Source of the DNA: Thermosphaera aggregans DSM 11486
GTDB lineage: Archaea > Thermoproteota > Thermoprotei_A > Sulfolobales > Desulfurococcaceae
Assembly: GCF_000092185.1 (NCBI RefSeq)
Contig: NC_014160.1
Location: 186,001-250,000 of the forward strand
Reading direction: 5' to 3'
DNA length: 64,000 nt
A program made the position numbers and the translations under genes. The notes under the pieces are model-generated. The model made no database searches, had not been told where the DNA came from, and worked only from the letters and a program-made list of their open reading frames with translations. Of this stretch, positions 18,192 to 27,057 are shown in pieces (positions within the stretch are counted from its first letter, which is position 1; each line of letters opens with the position of its first letter).

Positions 18192-19051
18192 AGAAGCTTC
18201 CAAGCAATAAACCCTTGGGACTCTCTATCGAAATAAACTCTCGAAAATCCGGCTTTCTCCAACCGGTTCTTGATTCCTTTTAAAATGCTGTAATTGCTTT
18301 TGAAACCGGGCAAGCCGGTGTAGTGATATAATATACCGCCTGGCTTCAAAACCCTGAAGAGTTCTCTGTAAAATTCTAACCCGTATAGATCGCCTGTGGA
18401 AGCGCTGAACCTGGGCGGGTCGTGAATTATTCTATCGAAGAATGAATCCTCGAGGTATTTAACAAGATTTAATACATCATCGTTTATGATGGTGATTCTT
18501 TCATCCCTAAGCCCCCTGCTCCACGGGTTCCTCTCAGCAATCCATAGAACAGTGGGATCAATTTCCGTGGAAACAATCTTCGATGCCCCTCTTTCAATGG
18601 ATGTTATCGCTGTGTATCCTAGTCCTGTACAAGTGTCCAGGACAATACTCCCTTGTCTAATCCTCGCCCTGCTAGCTTTTAGTGTAGCGTCCTCCCAAGG
18701 ATTCAAACCTACAATTCTATGCATGTGTATTCCGTTGATTTCCAATGTAGGAGGCGACTCCATTCCAGTGGCTTTTAACTTGTAATAGCCTTTCAATGTT
18801 GAAACGGCTATTTCATATACCCTATCACTTTCTAAAAGAACAATTCTATCTTCTTCGCTGGGAGTGATGGAGTCGATGTCTAACTCGATATCTTTAATCA
18901 GGATTCTATTATTGTTGACACAGACTCTTTCTCGAGTAAGACCTAAATCCAATGAAACGTTTAAGCATGTGTTTCTATTTTTCAGGTCCTTAACCAGCCA
19001 GCTGGTGAACCAGTATCCCTTTACTGGCGTGAAAGAATAAGCATTATTCAT
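18188..19051 (-). CDS. SAM-dependent methyltransferase (COG2521 type)
   Basis: A 287-residue protein. The C-terminal half is a class I methyltransferase: motif I VLDTCTGLGYTAI (about 136-148), an acidic ribose-binding strand (STEIDPTVLWIAERNPWS), and IIHDPPRFSAS at the catalytic position, ending in LKPGGILYHYTG. This is the predicted archaeal methyltransferase group COG2521, with unknown substrate. It is the last gene of the metal-transport operon and overlaps the regulator gene by 8 bases, though a link to metal transport is not obvious. Confidence 0.82.
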   Translation of the reverse strand: MNNAYSFTPVKGYWFTSWLVKDLKNRNTCLNVSLDLGLTRERVCVNNNRILIKDIELDIDSITPSEEDRIVLLESDRVYEIAVSTLKGYYKLKATGMESPPTLEINGIHMHRIVGLNPWEDATLKASRARIRQGSIVLDTCTGLGYTAITSIERGASKIVSTEIDPTVLWIAERNPWSRGLRDERITIINDDVLNLVKYLEDSFFDRIIHDPPRFSASTGDLYGLEFYRELFRVLKPGGILYHYTGLPGFKSNYSILKGIKNRLEKAGFSRVYFDRESQGFIAWKLL

Positions 19052-19451
19052 GGTTCCTAACCATTGATTCCAGAGGGATTAGCCGTATGCTTCTTGTTAT
19101 TTTTCCCAATTCTTTTCTAAGGTTTAAAACCTCTTCAGAGATTCCTTCAATAATTAAAATGGTGATATGAGAACCTCTAGTGTTGTAATACATCGATGCT
19201 TTCACTACTTCCATATATTTTCCCAATATAGTTGAGGGAAGGGGTTTCGATGACACTGCAATCAAGATTGAGATACAAGAATGCTTCCCATCCACCTCGA
19301 TATGAAGATTTTCATGCAAATATTCGTTCAATGCATGCTCTACAATACGGGATCTCTCGCAAGAGTTTAAACGAGCCAAGTCATCTATTAAATTAGCCAT
19401 TTTAACCGGGATACTTATTCCGAAACGCTTTTTCTCGCTCACTGCACCCAC
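19044..19451 (-). CDS. Ribbon-helix-helix metal regulator (NikR-like)
   Basis: A 135-residue transcription factor. Residues 8-50 are a ribbon-helix-helix DNA-binding domain (RFGISIPVKMANLIDDLARLN then RSRIVEHALNEYL). Residues 55-130 look like the ACT-type ligand domain of NikR, including CISILIAVSS and HITILIIEG strands. The NikR histidine/cysteine set is only partly visible, so the metal is uncertain. The gene overlaps the permease gene by 13 bases inside a metal-uptake operon, and likely controls the twin palindromes at 21311-21353. Confidence 0.78.
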   Translation of the reverse strand: MGAVSEKKRFGISIPVKMANLIDDLARLNSCERSRIVEHALNEYLHENLHIEVDGKHSCISILIAVSSKPLPSTILGKYMEVVKASMYYNTRGSHITILIIEGISEEVLNLRKELGKITRSIRLIPLESMVRNHE

Positions 19452-20314
19452 CTTCTAAAGACCCCGTTGATCATGAAAACAACGAGAACAACTCCTGTGA
19501 GACCTGTAGGGCTTAGGTTGAAGTAAAGGGATAGTAGGAATCCCACGCTACATGAAAACAGGGAGAGCGTTATCGAGTAGAGGATTAATTCCCTACCACT
19601 GTTGGAGTAGAAGGATGCAGTTATTGCTGGTAGGAGTATTAAAACGTGTTGAAGAATATAACCGCTAAATCTTAACAATCCTATGCTTGTTAATCCGATA
19701 ATGGTGTAGGTGAGGGCATCGTAGACACCGGTTTTCAAACCCAGCAGTTTCACAGATACTTCGTCAATACCTATTGAAAGTATTTCCTGTATTGAGAATA
19801 TGAAAATAGTTGAAACCGTCAATGTAATGAGTGACACGAGTACCACGTCCCTGCTGGATAATAGGAGAGGGTCTCCGAGGAAGAGAGAGTTCAAATTATA
19901 GTTTACTGGGAAAAATGTTATCAGCAAGTATCCACCTATCACGCTGAAAGCCGAGGTTGAGGCTACTATTATAGCTGAAGTACTATTAGGGTCCAACCCC
20001 CTCCTGATCAATACCCCCGCCATGTAGATGATGAGCAGTCCAATCAGCAAGGACCATATTGAATACTGCACACCTGTGAGAGATTCCAGCATTAAACCAG
20101 TGATCACTGCTAGGAGGCTTGTATGAGTAGCGCTTGAGGCGAGAAACTCCATTTTCCTATAGTAAACGATAATGCTGGTTAGCGAAAAAGTAAGGCCCAT
20201 CATTAAATATGTAGCTATTTTTCTCGGGTCAAAGGTTAGAGCAGAAGCTGTAGAAGCTATCGTGGCTATCATCGCTAGAAATGCCAATGCCAGATGCCCT
20301 TCCCTAGGCTTCAC
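19439..20314 (-). CDS. ABC-3 family metal permease (ZnuB/MntB-like)
   Basis: Membrane subunit of a zinc- or manganese-type ABC importer, with about eight hydrophobic helices. The start is most likely GTG 20314, which overlaps the stop of the solute-binding protein gene as GTGA; the longer open frame back to 20413 lies inside that gene and does not look hydrophobic. The stretch EILSIGIDEVSVKLLGL (about 205-221) is the cytoplasmic coupling segment typical of this family. Confidence 0.88.
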   Translation of the reverse strand: MKPREGHLALAFLAMIATIASTASALTFDPRKIATYLMMGLTFSLTSIIVYYRKMEFLASSATHTSLLAVITGLMLESLTGVQYSIWSLLIGLLIIYMAGVLIRRGLDPNSTSAIIVASTSAFSVIGGYLLITFFPVNYNLNSLFLGDPLLLSSRDVVLVSLITLTVSTIFIFSIQEILSIGIDEVSVKLLGLKTGVYDALTYTIIGLTSIGLLRFSGYILQHVLILLPAITASFYSNSGRELILYSITLSLFSCSVGFLLSLYFNLSPTGLTGVVLVVFMINGVFRRWVQ

Positions 20315-21306
20315 TTTCCTTTCACCCTGACACGACCCCGTATTGAAAACCCGATCACTAATCCCGATACACCAGCGAGTGCTGATAACGCGGTCACTGT
20401 AATACTGTTCCATCCATTTTTAACTTCACACGTCCTCGTCGTTTCTAACGGCGTGATGTTTTGAGATAGGAGCATTGACAGTCGAGAGGGAAAAGAATTG
20501 TTAGTCAACGGCGATTCTATTCTCAAAACTGGAATCCCGTATAGTGAGGCTTGCTCCTCCAGGTACTCTGACGTTTTCGTTGGCGGATAAGTTACAATCG
20601 CCAATCCAACCGCGCGCTCCCTCATTAGATTTTCGACTTCAAGGAGATCCGTTGATGAGGCCTCCAGATCATGTTCTGCTTCAACAAGCCTGACTATTTT
20701 GATTCCTAACCATTCAACAGCATACTGGGATAGTGGAGTATCCGCAACAGCCGTTGTTTCGTATTTGCCTCTGTGAACCAGTATAGTGTTTAAAACTATT
20801 TCATACAGGGCTAGATACTTGCTTATATAGCACTCCCGCATAGAGGGGTTGAGCTCTGAGAGCAGCATTGTGAGATTGTATGTGAAGGATAAGTAGTTTA
20901 AAGGGTCGTAGAGTACGGAGTGATAGTTTGGTTGTCCAGTATTAGGATTCTTCAACAACCTGATTCCATTAATACTTAAGACTTCGACAAGGTGGCCATT
21001 AAGCTCTCCCGAGTTCACAAGCTCCCTGATTTGTAACTCAGCATGCGTGTGAGCGGTTGAAACAATTACGTCGGCCATCCTCAAATAACTCACGTCATCA
21101 GGGGTTAGCATGTACTCGTGAGGATCAATTCCAGCTGGAATCAAGCCCTTGACAAAATCGCCTGGACACGTAATTAAAGAAATGTCTGGGACGAGGCTTG
21201 AAAACGTTGTTACAATGATTAACCCTTGTGTTTCACTGTGATACGGGGGTGTCCAAATCAATCCTAGAATGAGGAATAATAGCAGGGCTTTTCTCAACTT
21301 TTTCAC
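20311..21306 (-). CDS. Metal ABC transporter solute-binding protein (ZnuA/TroA family)
   Basis: A 331-residue exported protein that captures the metal outside the cell. It has a signal peptide (1-22), the family hallmark GIDPHEYMLTPDDV (about 57-70) with a His ligand, a second ligand segment STAHTHAE (about 82), the long backbone helix, and a C-terminal membrane anchor (about 300-322) instead of a lipid anchor, as is common in Crenarchaeota. It heads an operon with permease, regulator and methyltransferase. Confidence 0.9.
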   Translation of the reverse strand: MKKLRKALLLFLILGLIWTPPYHSETQGLIIVTTFSSLVPDISLITCPGDFVKGLIPAGIDPHEYMLTPDDVSYLRMADVIVSTAHTHAELQIRELVNSGELNGHLVEVLSINGIRLLKNPNTGQPNYHSVLYDPLNYLSFTYNLTMLLSELNPSMRECYISKYLALYEIVLNTILVHRGKYETTAVADTPLSQYAVEWLGIKIVRLVEAEHDLEASSTDLLEVENLMRERAVGLAIVTYPPTKTSEYLEEQASLYGIPVLRIESPLTNNSFPSRLSMLLSQNITPLETTRTCEVKNGWNSITVTALSALAGVSGLVIGFSIRGRVRVKGK

Positions 21307-21310
21307 CCAT

Positions 21311-21353
21311 TGTGCACAAATAAATTTAAAACCCTTTAAATAAATTGTGCACA
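21311..21353. promoter_or_regulatory. Twin TGTGCACA operator in divergent metal-uptake promoter
   Basis: The perfect 8-base palindrome TGTGCACA occurs at 21311-21318 and again at 21346-21353, 35 bases apart. The first extends to TTGTGCACAA. Between them lie two TTTAAA elements, plausible TATA boxes for the divergent binding-protein and ATPase genes. Both sites therefore flank and overlap both promoters, as expected for co-repression by a dimeric metal sensor. Confidence 0.65.
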
Positions 21354-21362
21354 GGGGACGGA

Positions 21363-22124
21363 ATGAAGATTTTGCTTGAAAACTTAACCATTATACGTGG
21401 AGAGAAAAAAATTGTAGAGAATTTCACAGCTGAATTTAACGGTCCCGGCTTGATCCAGGTTATTGGACCAAATGGCGCCGGCAAGACAACACTTTTCCTT
21501 ACAATTCTCGGATTGTTGAAACCCGCTGGAGGCAGGATTCTAATAGATAATAAGGATGTGACTGGTTCAACCCAGAAATTGAAAGGAATGGTTGCATATC
21601 TTCCTCAAAGGTTTGAAATACCTAGAAATCTTCCTCTCACAGTCTTCGAGTTCATGGAGTGTTGTATTAGGCTGAATAGCAAATGGCCTCGGATATTACG
21701 GAGAAAACTCAGCTATGACAATATAGTGAATGCTTTAAAGCTCGTTGGGCTGGAAGAGCAGTTATGGAGTTCTAAGATTTCGAAGCTCTCTGGAGGCCAG
21801 TTTCAGCGATTAATGATAGCTCGTACGCTAATACTTGAAACTTCCATAGTAATTCTCGACGAGCCTCTTTCTAACATAGATCCGGAGGGAAGGAAAATGA
21901 TGGCAGACCTTTTCGGTAAAATCTCCAGAGAGAAACTGTTAATTCTAAGCTCCCACGACCCTATGCTTCTCATGCCGTATACTTCGAAGATCTTAGCACT
22001 TGGCGGGGGACAAGCCTACTATGGAGCACCGCAAGATGTTGTTACGAAAGGAGTGTTGAATAAGATATACGGAGAATGCTTAATAGAGGTTAAAGACCAC
22101 ATACATATTGCTGACTGGCACTGA
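21363..22124 (+). CDS. Metal ABC transporter ATPase (ZnuC-like)
   Basis: ATP-hydrolysing subunit for the divergent binding protein and permease. It has Walker A GPNGAGKTT (about 34-42), signature LSGGQFQRL (about 142-150), and Walker B IVILDEPLS (about 163-171) followed by the switch histidine in LSSHDP. ATG 21363 is preferred because GGGGACGG precedes it; the longer TTG 21345 start would lie in the operator. The end overlaps or abuts a nucleotidyltransferase-like gene. Confidence 0.93.
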   Translation: MKILLENLTIIRGEKKIVENFTAEFNGPGLIQVIGPNGAGKTTLFLTILGLLKPAGGRILIDNKDVTGSTQKLKGMVAYLPQRFEIPRNLPLTVFEFMECCIRLNSKWPRILRRKLSYDNIVNALKLVGLEEQLWSSKISKLSGGQFQRLMIARTLILETSIVILDEPLSNIDPEGRKMMADLFGKISREKLLILSSHDPMLLMPYTSKILALGGGQAYYGAPQDVVTKGVLNKIYGECLIEVKDHIHIADWH

Positions 22125-22995
22125 AATAAATGATTGGAGCGTGCCTATAGTATTGCTCCGGTTGTTAGAGGGCGAGGTTTTATTTTACAAGGGCTTGGGA
22201 TGGATTGTAAAAGGTTATCAACATCCGGGAGACGCTATTGTAGCGTATCCAAGGTACGACCTATTCACCGGTGGAAAACTGGGGCATCATGAATTGAAAT
22301 GGCTTACAGAGTTTATGAAGAATTGGGATTGTATTAAGAGAAACGTCCCATTAGTTCCCTTAGCTGAAGCTGTTAAGCCGATTATAAGGATGGATGAACG
22401 AGTAGCGTACCTGTTATCCACTCTTTCAAAATTAATTAAAAGTAAAGGGGAGGAAATTGAAATTAGTGGATCTTCAATCCTGGCCTCGAGCAATCCCAGG
22501 GATGTCGACGTTATAGTGTATAATAGCACGTTTGAAACCGTATCGTTGCTAGAGGAGCTCTTGAATAAAGGCGTAATAGGCAGAGCGAGCGAGCAACTTG
22601 TAATTACCGAGTATTTGGAGAAGCATTCCTCTAAAATGTCGCTAGAAAATTATTTTAAATTAAAACGTGATACGATTCTGCACTTCACTCTCGCGAGGGC
22701 TCATGTTAATGTTAAACTAGTCGCGCGGTCAAGAGGTTACAATTACTGTGTAGATAAGGTTGAAGGATACGTTTCCTATAATGGTTTTTTCAAGATATTG
22801 GAAAGGATAACCGCCCCCCTCATACCCGCGAGATATCTTGTCAAGGTCGGCGGCGAGATAATGGAGATGGAGTCGTTAAGAGAGGTTTACTCGGAGCTCA
22901 AGCCCGGTGAATACTACATGATGGGAGGCATTATTGAGGAAAGAAGAAGTGGCAGGGTTCTCGTGCCAGACCATGGAGTAGTAATTCCAAAATAA
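22108..22995 (+). CDS. Predicted nucleotidyltransferase (COG2413-like)
   Basis: A protein of up to 295 residues. Residues 105-145 carry a minimal nucleotidyltransferase motif: ISGSSILASSNPRDVDVIVYN, where GSS and DVDV stand for the hG[GS]...DxD active site. The N-terminal part with YKGLGWIVKGYQHPGDAIVAYPRY is well preserved and probably a substrate domain. Start is TTG 22108 (overlapping the ATPase gene) or GTG 22141; neither has a good ribosome binding site. Substrate unknown. Confidence 0.72.
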   Translation: MLTGTEINDWSVPIVLLRLLEGEVLFYKGLGWIVKGYQHPGDAIVAYPRYDLFTGGKLGHHELKWLTEFMKNWDCIKRNVPLVPLAEAVKPIIRMDERVAYLLSTLSKLIKSKGEEIEISGSSILASSNPRDVDVIVYNSTFETVSLLEELLNKGVIGRASEQLVITEYLEKHSSKMSLENYFKLKRDTILHFTLARAHVNVKLVARSRGYNYCVDKVEGYVSYNGFFKILERITAPLIPARYLVKVGGEIMEMESLREVYSELKPGEYYMMGGIIEERRSGRVLVPDHGVVIPK

Positions 22996-23075
22996 ATCCA
23001 AGCATAGATGGTTGAGAATGAGAATACGTATTTATAGGATTTAGAGGAAGGAGAGAAAGAAAATTAAAAAACTAT

Positions 23076-25478
23076 CTAACGGGACAAGCCCGCCTTCTTT
23101 ACCGCTTCCCTTACAAAGTCAGGTGTTGCCGGAATCCTGTTCAACAATCTATTAGCCTGCTTGCTTCCAAGCGCATGTCCAATAGCGTTTACTATTGATG
23201 GAGCTTTTGCAACTATGGATGGTTCCCCCAATCCCTTAGCCCCAAAGGGCCCTCTTATAAAGCCTGCTTCGACGAAGTCCACGTGTATCCTCTCTGGGAT
23301 GTCGAGACCTGTGGGGATATGGTATGTTGAGAACGAGGTGGTGTAAACGTGGCCGTTTTCAGAGTGAACAGTGTCTTCCATGAGCGCGTAGCCCATTCCT
23401 TGAATATAACCTCCAACTCCGTGATGCTCGGCGCCAGTCCTGTTTACGACACGACCGATGTCGTAGACAACGGTTGCCTCGACCACCTTGGTCAACCCTG
23501 TCTCAACATCTACTTCTACATCGCTTACTACAGCTCCGAAAGTATATGTGAAGTAGGGTTGCCCTGTTCCGGTTTCCTCGTGCCATTCAGCAGGTGGGGC
23601 TCTGTAATACCCGAACTCTTGAATAGGTATTCCCTTCCAGAAGGTCTGCTCTACGAGCTCCTTCCAGGTTATATAGTGATCTGGTTCTCCCTTACAATAC
23701 ACTTTTGGCGCTTCGATCACGACATCCTCGGGGCTCGCACACCCCAGCATTTCAGCGGCAAGTTTGTTTAATCTTTGCCTAATCTTGTAGGCGGCTACTA
23801 GAGTAGCGTTTCCACCCATCGCGGTCGATCTAGAAGCCACTGTTGGACCAGCATCAGGGGTTGAAGCAGTATCTGCGAGCTCTATTTTGAAGTAGCTTGG
23901 CGGGACTCCAAGTATCTCTGCAGCAATATTGACCAATCCCTGTAAGGAGCCCTGGCCCATATCGGTTAAACCGGTCCTAAATATTATGCTCCCATCTCTC
24001 TGTATTATGAGAGAGACTGTGGAGAAGTCGGCCCCCTCTGCTCCAATGCTGTTTCCATGATACATTAAGGCTATTCCAATACCTCTCCTCACAGGGCCTT
24101 TAATCGCACTGTATAGTTTTCTCTTCTCATGCCAGCCACTTATCTCTAAAGCCCTCTTAATAGCCTCCTCTAAGCCTACTCCATGATCTAATAATTGACC
24201 GTGAACTGTTCTATCACCGTTTCTTAGAATGTTCTTAAGCCTGAACTCAACCGGGTCCATTCCTAGCTCCTCGGCGAGCAAATCCATCTGTCTTTCAACA
24301 GCGAAAGTGACTTGCGGGTTGCCGAAGCCTCTGAAAGCCCCGGCCGGGATTCTGTTAGTGTATACCACGGCTAGGTCGACTCGTGCGTTTTTAACCTTAT
24401 AGGGCCCCGTGCTGTGAACCGTGGCTCTCCATCCCACGAATGGCCCTAGACTCGCGTATGCTCCGGTATCGAGCACAATGTCAGCGTCGACAGCTAAGAT
24501 GGTTCCGTCTCTACTGGCGGCATGTCTGTATTTAGCCACCATTGGATGACGCTTTGTATGACCTATTATCGACTCCTCTCTAGTGTGGAGGACTACTGCG
24601 GTTCTCTTCAATGCTAGAGCTGCTAATGCGGCTTTAGCGGCGATTTCGTTTCCAACATCTTCCGCTCCTCCGAAACCTCCTCCTAGTGCTGGAGCTATTA
24701 CCCTGACCATGTTGAACGGGAGCCCTAGCACGTTTGAAACAGCCCTTCTCGTATCGAATGGGCACTGTGTTTTAGCGTAGATTGTTACGCCCCCGTCTGG
24801 TTCCGGAATAGCGATGGCCGCTTCCGGCTCAAGATAAGCGTGCTCCTGCATGGGTGTTCTATACTCGTTTTCAACAATCACGGATGCTTCCTTGAATGCT
24901 TTCTCAACATCACCAACCCTTATCTTATACCGAGAGAGGACATCGCTACCTCTTTCATCATGGATTAGCACGTGTTCTTTCTCCTTTAACCCGTTTAAAT
25001 CAATTACCTGTAGCACATCCGTGTAGACAGGAAGAGGCTCGTAGTCAACGTTAACCAGTTCCCCAGCCTCCCTAGCGTTTTCGAGAGACTCCGCAACGAC
25101 CAATGCTACAGTGTCCCCGATATATCTTACCTTCCTGTCCGCTAGCAAAGGCTGGTCTGGTAGAACGTACCCCACGTCGTTAATCCCCGGCACGTCTTCA
25201 GCCGTTATCACCTTCAAAACTCCAGGATACTTTAAGGCCTCGCTATAATCTATTTTCTTTATCTTGGCATGAGCGTACTTAGCGCGGACACTGTAGACGT
25301 ACACGGCGTTCTTGAACAAGTTTATCATGTCGGCGGTGAATAATGGTCTACCGGTTACTTTTGATATCGCATCCCATCTAACAATGTGTTTGCCCAGGTA
25401 CTTGAACTCTTGGGTCGGCTTATTCCTAGTTTTATTGAATACTTCCTCTACGATTTCAATGTAGTCCGGCTTACTCAT
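23076..25478 (-). CDS. Molybdo-hydroxylase large subunit (xanthine/aldehyde dehydrogenase family)
   Basis: Molybdenum-cofactor subunit, about 800 residues. The sequence shows VRWDAISKVTGRPLFTADM at the start, GGGFGGAEDVGNEIAAKAAL, AGAFRGFGNPQ, and the C-terminal GAKGLGEPSIV with the catalytic glutamate. The AYxCSFR loop of true CO dehydrogenase is absent; the FRGFG form points to an aldehyde or heterocycle hydroxylase. ATG 25478 follows GAGGTGAGGTG; GTG 25487 overlaps the small-subunit stop. It is the third gene of a three-subunit operon. Confidence 0.9.
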   Translation of the reverse strand: MSKPDYIEIVEEVFNKTRNKPTQEFKYLGKHIVRWDAISKVTGRPLFTADMINLFKNAVYVYSVRAKYAHAKIKKIDYSEALKYPGVLKVITAEDVPGINDVGYVLPDQPLLADRKVRYIGDTVALVVAESLENAREAGELVNVDYEPLPVYTDVLQVIDLNGLKEKEHVLIHDERGSDVLSRYKIRVGDVEKAFKEASVIVENEYRTPMQEHAYLEPEAAIAIPEPDGGVTIYAKTQCPFDTRRAVSNVLGLPFNMVRVIAPALGGGFGGAEDVGNEIAAKAALAALALKRTAVVLHTREESIIGHTKRHPMVAKYRHAASRDGTILAVDADIVLDTGAYASLGPFVGWRATVHSTGPYKVKNARVDLAVVYTNRIPAGAFRGFGNPQVTFAVERQMDLLAEELGMDPVEFRLKNILRNGDRTVHGQLLDHGVGLEEAIKRALEISGWHEKRKLYSAIKGPVRRGIGIALMYHGNSIGAEGADFSTVSLIIQRDGSIIFRTGLTDMGQGSLQGLVNIAAEILGVPPSYFKIELADTASTPDAGPTVASRSTAMGGNATLVAAYKIRQRLNKLAAEMLGCASPEDVVIEAPKVYCKGEPDHYITWKELVEQTFWKGIPIQEFGYYRAPPAEWHEETGTGQPYFTYTFGAVVSDVEVDVETGLTKVVEATVVYDIGRVVNRTGAEHHGVGGYIQGMGYALMEDTVHSENGHVYTTSFSTYHIPTGLDIPERIHVDFVEAGFIRGPFGAKGLGEPSIVAKAPSIVNAIGHALGSKQANRLLNRIPATPDFVREAVKKAGLSR

Positions 25479-25483
25479 ACACC

Positions 25484-26023
25484 TCACCTCCCCACCACTT
25501 TCAAATGGTATTTCTCGCGGACTTGTTTCTCATCAAAGTATATTTTCCCCTCCTTGATGTATTTCGCCGCTAACTTTGCAGCCGCGAAATAGTAGTGGTA
25601 GCTGCCACATCTGCATAGTACACTGCTCAACCACTCCTTAACTTGTTCTTGCTTAGGCTCTGGATGAGTATCTAGGAGGGCTTTCGTCATCATTATGAAT
25701 CCTGGGGTGCAGAACCCGCATTGAACCCCTCTTGTTTCTATGAATGCTAGTTGAATAGCGTGTAGTTTCCCTTCAGGGGCCAATCCTTCCAAGGTAGTTA
25801 CCTCGGCCCCATCAAGCGTGGCTGTCAGGGTTAGACATGAGTGCCGGGGTAGCCCATTAACCAGAACAATGCATGTGCCGCATTCTCCTCTTCCACAGCC
25901 CTCCTTAACGCTGGTGAATCCCAGCCTGTACCTGAGAGTGTCAATTAGTCTCTCATGAGCTGGAACTTCAATACTGTATTCCTTACCGTTTATCTTCAGG
26001 TTAACTTTAAAGCTCATGCTCAA
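25484..26023 (-). CDS. Molybdo-hydroxylase [2Fe-2S] small subunit
   Basis: A 179-residue electron-transfer subunit. The N-terminal plant-type ferredoxin domain has Cys43, 48, 51 and 63 (CGRGECGTC...C), and the C-terminal helical domain has Cys102, 105, 137 and 139 (CGFC...CRC), the standard two-cluster set of this family. It lies between the FAD subunit and the Mo subunit with 1-base and overlapping spacing, so all three are made together. Confidence 0.95.
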   Translation of the reverse strand: MSMSFKVNLKINGKEYSIEVPAHERLIDTLRYRLGFTSVKEGCGRGECGTCIVLVNGLPRHSCLTLTATLDGAEVTTLEGLAPEGKLHAIQLAFIETRGVQCGFCTPGFIMMTKALLDTHPEPKQEQVKEWLSSVLCRCGSYHYYFAAAKLAAKYIKEGKIYFDEKQVREKYHLKVVGR

Positions 26024-26024
26024 C

Positions 26025-26909
26025 TCACACCACCCCCTTTTCTATGCGGGTTTTACACTTCAGGAGCCCTCTCTTCAAAGCGATCTTAGACATGTCCAGC
26101 CTGTACTCCGCTGTTGTCCACCAGTCAGTGATCCTCTCCATTGACGCTGGCAGTATTTCATCCGCCGCCTGATTAACTAATTCCTCTGAAAACATCTTGC
26201 CAAGCAGGAAATTCTCCACTTCACGAGCCCTTGCAGGGACCCTCTTATCCTTAACCATGTCAAAGGCTACTTTCACATCTTGGATTTTACCCTGGTCTAG
26301 GCGGAGGAAGAACGCGCCCGTCACTATTCCAGCTATTAAGAGCTCCCTTCGATCGAACTTGATGAAACTACTACTGGAGGATTCCGGGGGAGCGTCGAAC
26401 TCTACTTCTTTTATCAGCTCGTCGGGCCTCAAGCTTGTGACCCTCTTGTCAAGCACGAGTTTTTCCACCGGGATTGTTCTTTCCCCATTAGCGCTAATTG
26501 CTTTAACTCTCGCGTCGTAGGCTAGTAGGAGTGTTATGTAGTCGCTGTACTGGGTTGCCGCGGCCAGGTTTCCCCCTATCGTCGCAGAGAATCTTATCGC
26601 AAAGGTTCCGAACTTTTTCCACACGTCGACGAATCCCGCGAATCTCACGTCACTGTGTAGGAAGGTTCTGCTTAACTCGTAGAGAGTGGTTGTACTTCCT
26701 ATTTTCACCTTACCTTCTTCGATTTTCACATAGGATAATTGCTTCTTCAAGGGCGTAAGATCTAACAGGTATTTCGGCGTTGGTATTTTCTTATCCCTTA
26801 TCAAGACTAAGAGCTCTGTGCCGCCTGCTAACGGCTTGACATCTGGGGCGTTTTTGGAGAGGAATTCTAAGGCGTCTTCAATGCTTCTCGGCCTGTATAG
26901 TCTGAATAT
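26025..26909 (-). CDS. Molybdo-hydroxylase FAD subunit, apparent ATA start
   Basis: FAD-binding medium subunit, about 294 residues if it begins at 26909. The first standard start in frame is TTG 26804, but this would remove the conserved N-terminus. The frame continues upstream through FRLYRPRSIEDALEFL and the FAD motif AGGTELL to a TGA at 26916-26918. GAGGTGA (26916-26922) lies six bases before an ATA at 26907-26909, the best start candidate. The second FAD motif, ATIGGNLAAA, is intact. A one-base indel near 26910 is the alternative. Confidence 0.85.
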   Translation of the reverse strand: MFRLYRPRSIEDALEFLSKNAPDVKPLAGGTELLVLIRDKKIPTPKYLLDLTPLKKQLSYVKIEEGKVKIGSTTTLYELSRTFLHSDVRFAGFVDVWKKFGTFAIRFSATIGGNLAAATQYSDYITLLLAYDARVKAISANGERTIPVEKLVLDKRVTSLRPDELIKEVEFDAPPESSSSSFIKFDRRELLIAGIVTGAFFLRLDQGKIQDVKVAFDMVKDKRVPARAREVENFLLGKMFSEELVNQAADEILPASMERITDWWTTAEYRLDMSKIALKRGLLKCKTRIEKGVV

Positions 26910-27057
26910 TAGAACTCACCTCTCGTTGAGAAAAAGTTATACTCGGGTGGGTTAAAAAATCTTAAACATATTGATCGCTTAGATCTCTTATTCACGTATT
27001 TTCACTAGAAATCCTTTTATATGGTACTCACAATAATTCTCCACGGAGGATATAGTC

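Noticed and set aside
23076-26909. Aerobic CO dehydrogenase (coxLSM)
   Set aside because: The subunit order is similar but the large subunit lacks the AYxCSFR active-site loop and has the FRGFG form of aldehyde/xanthine dehydrogenases.
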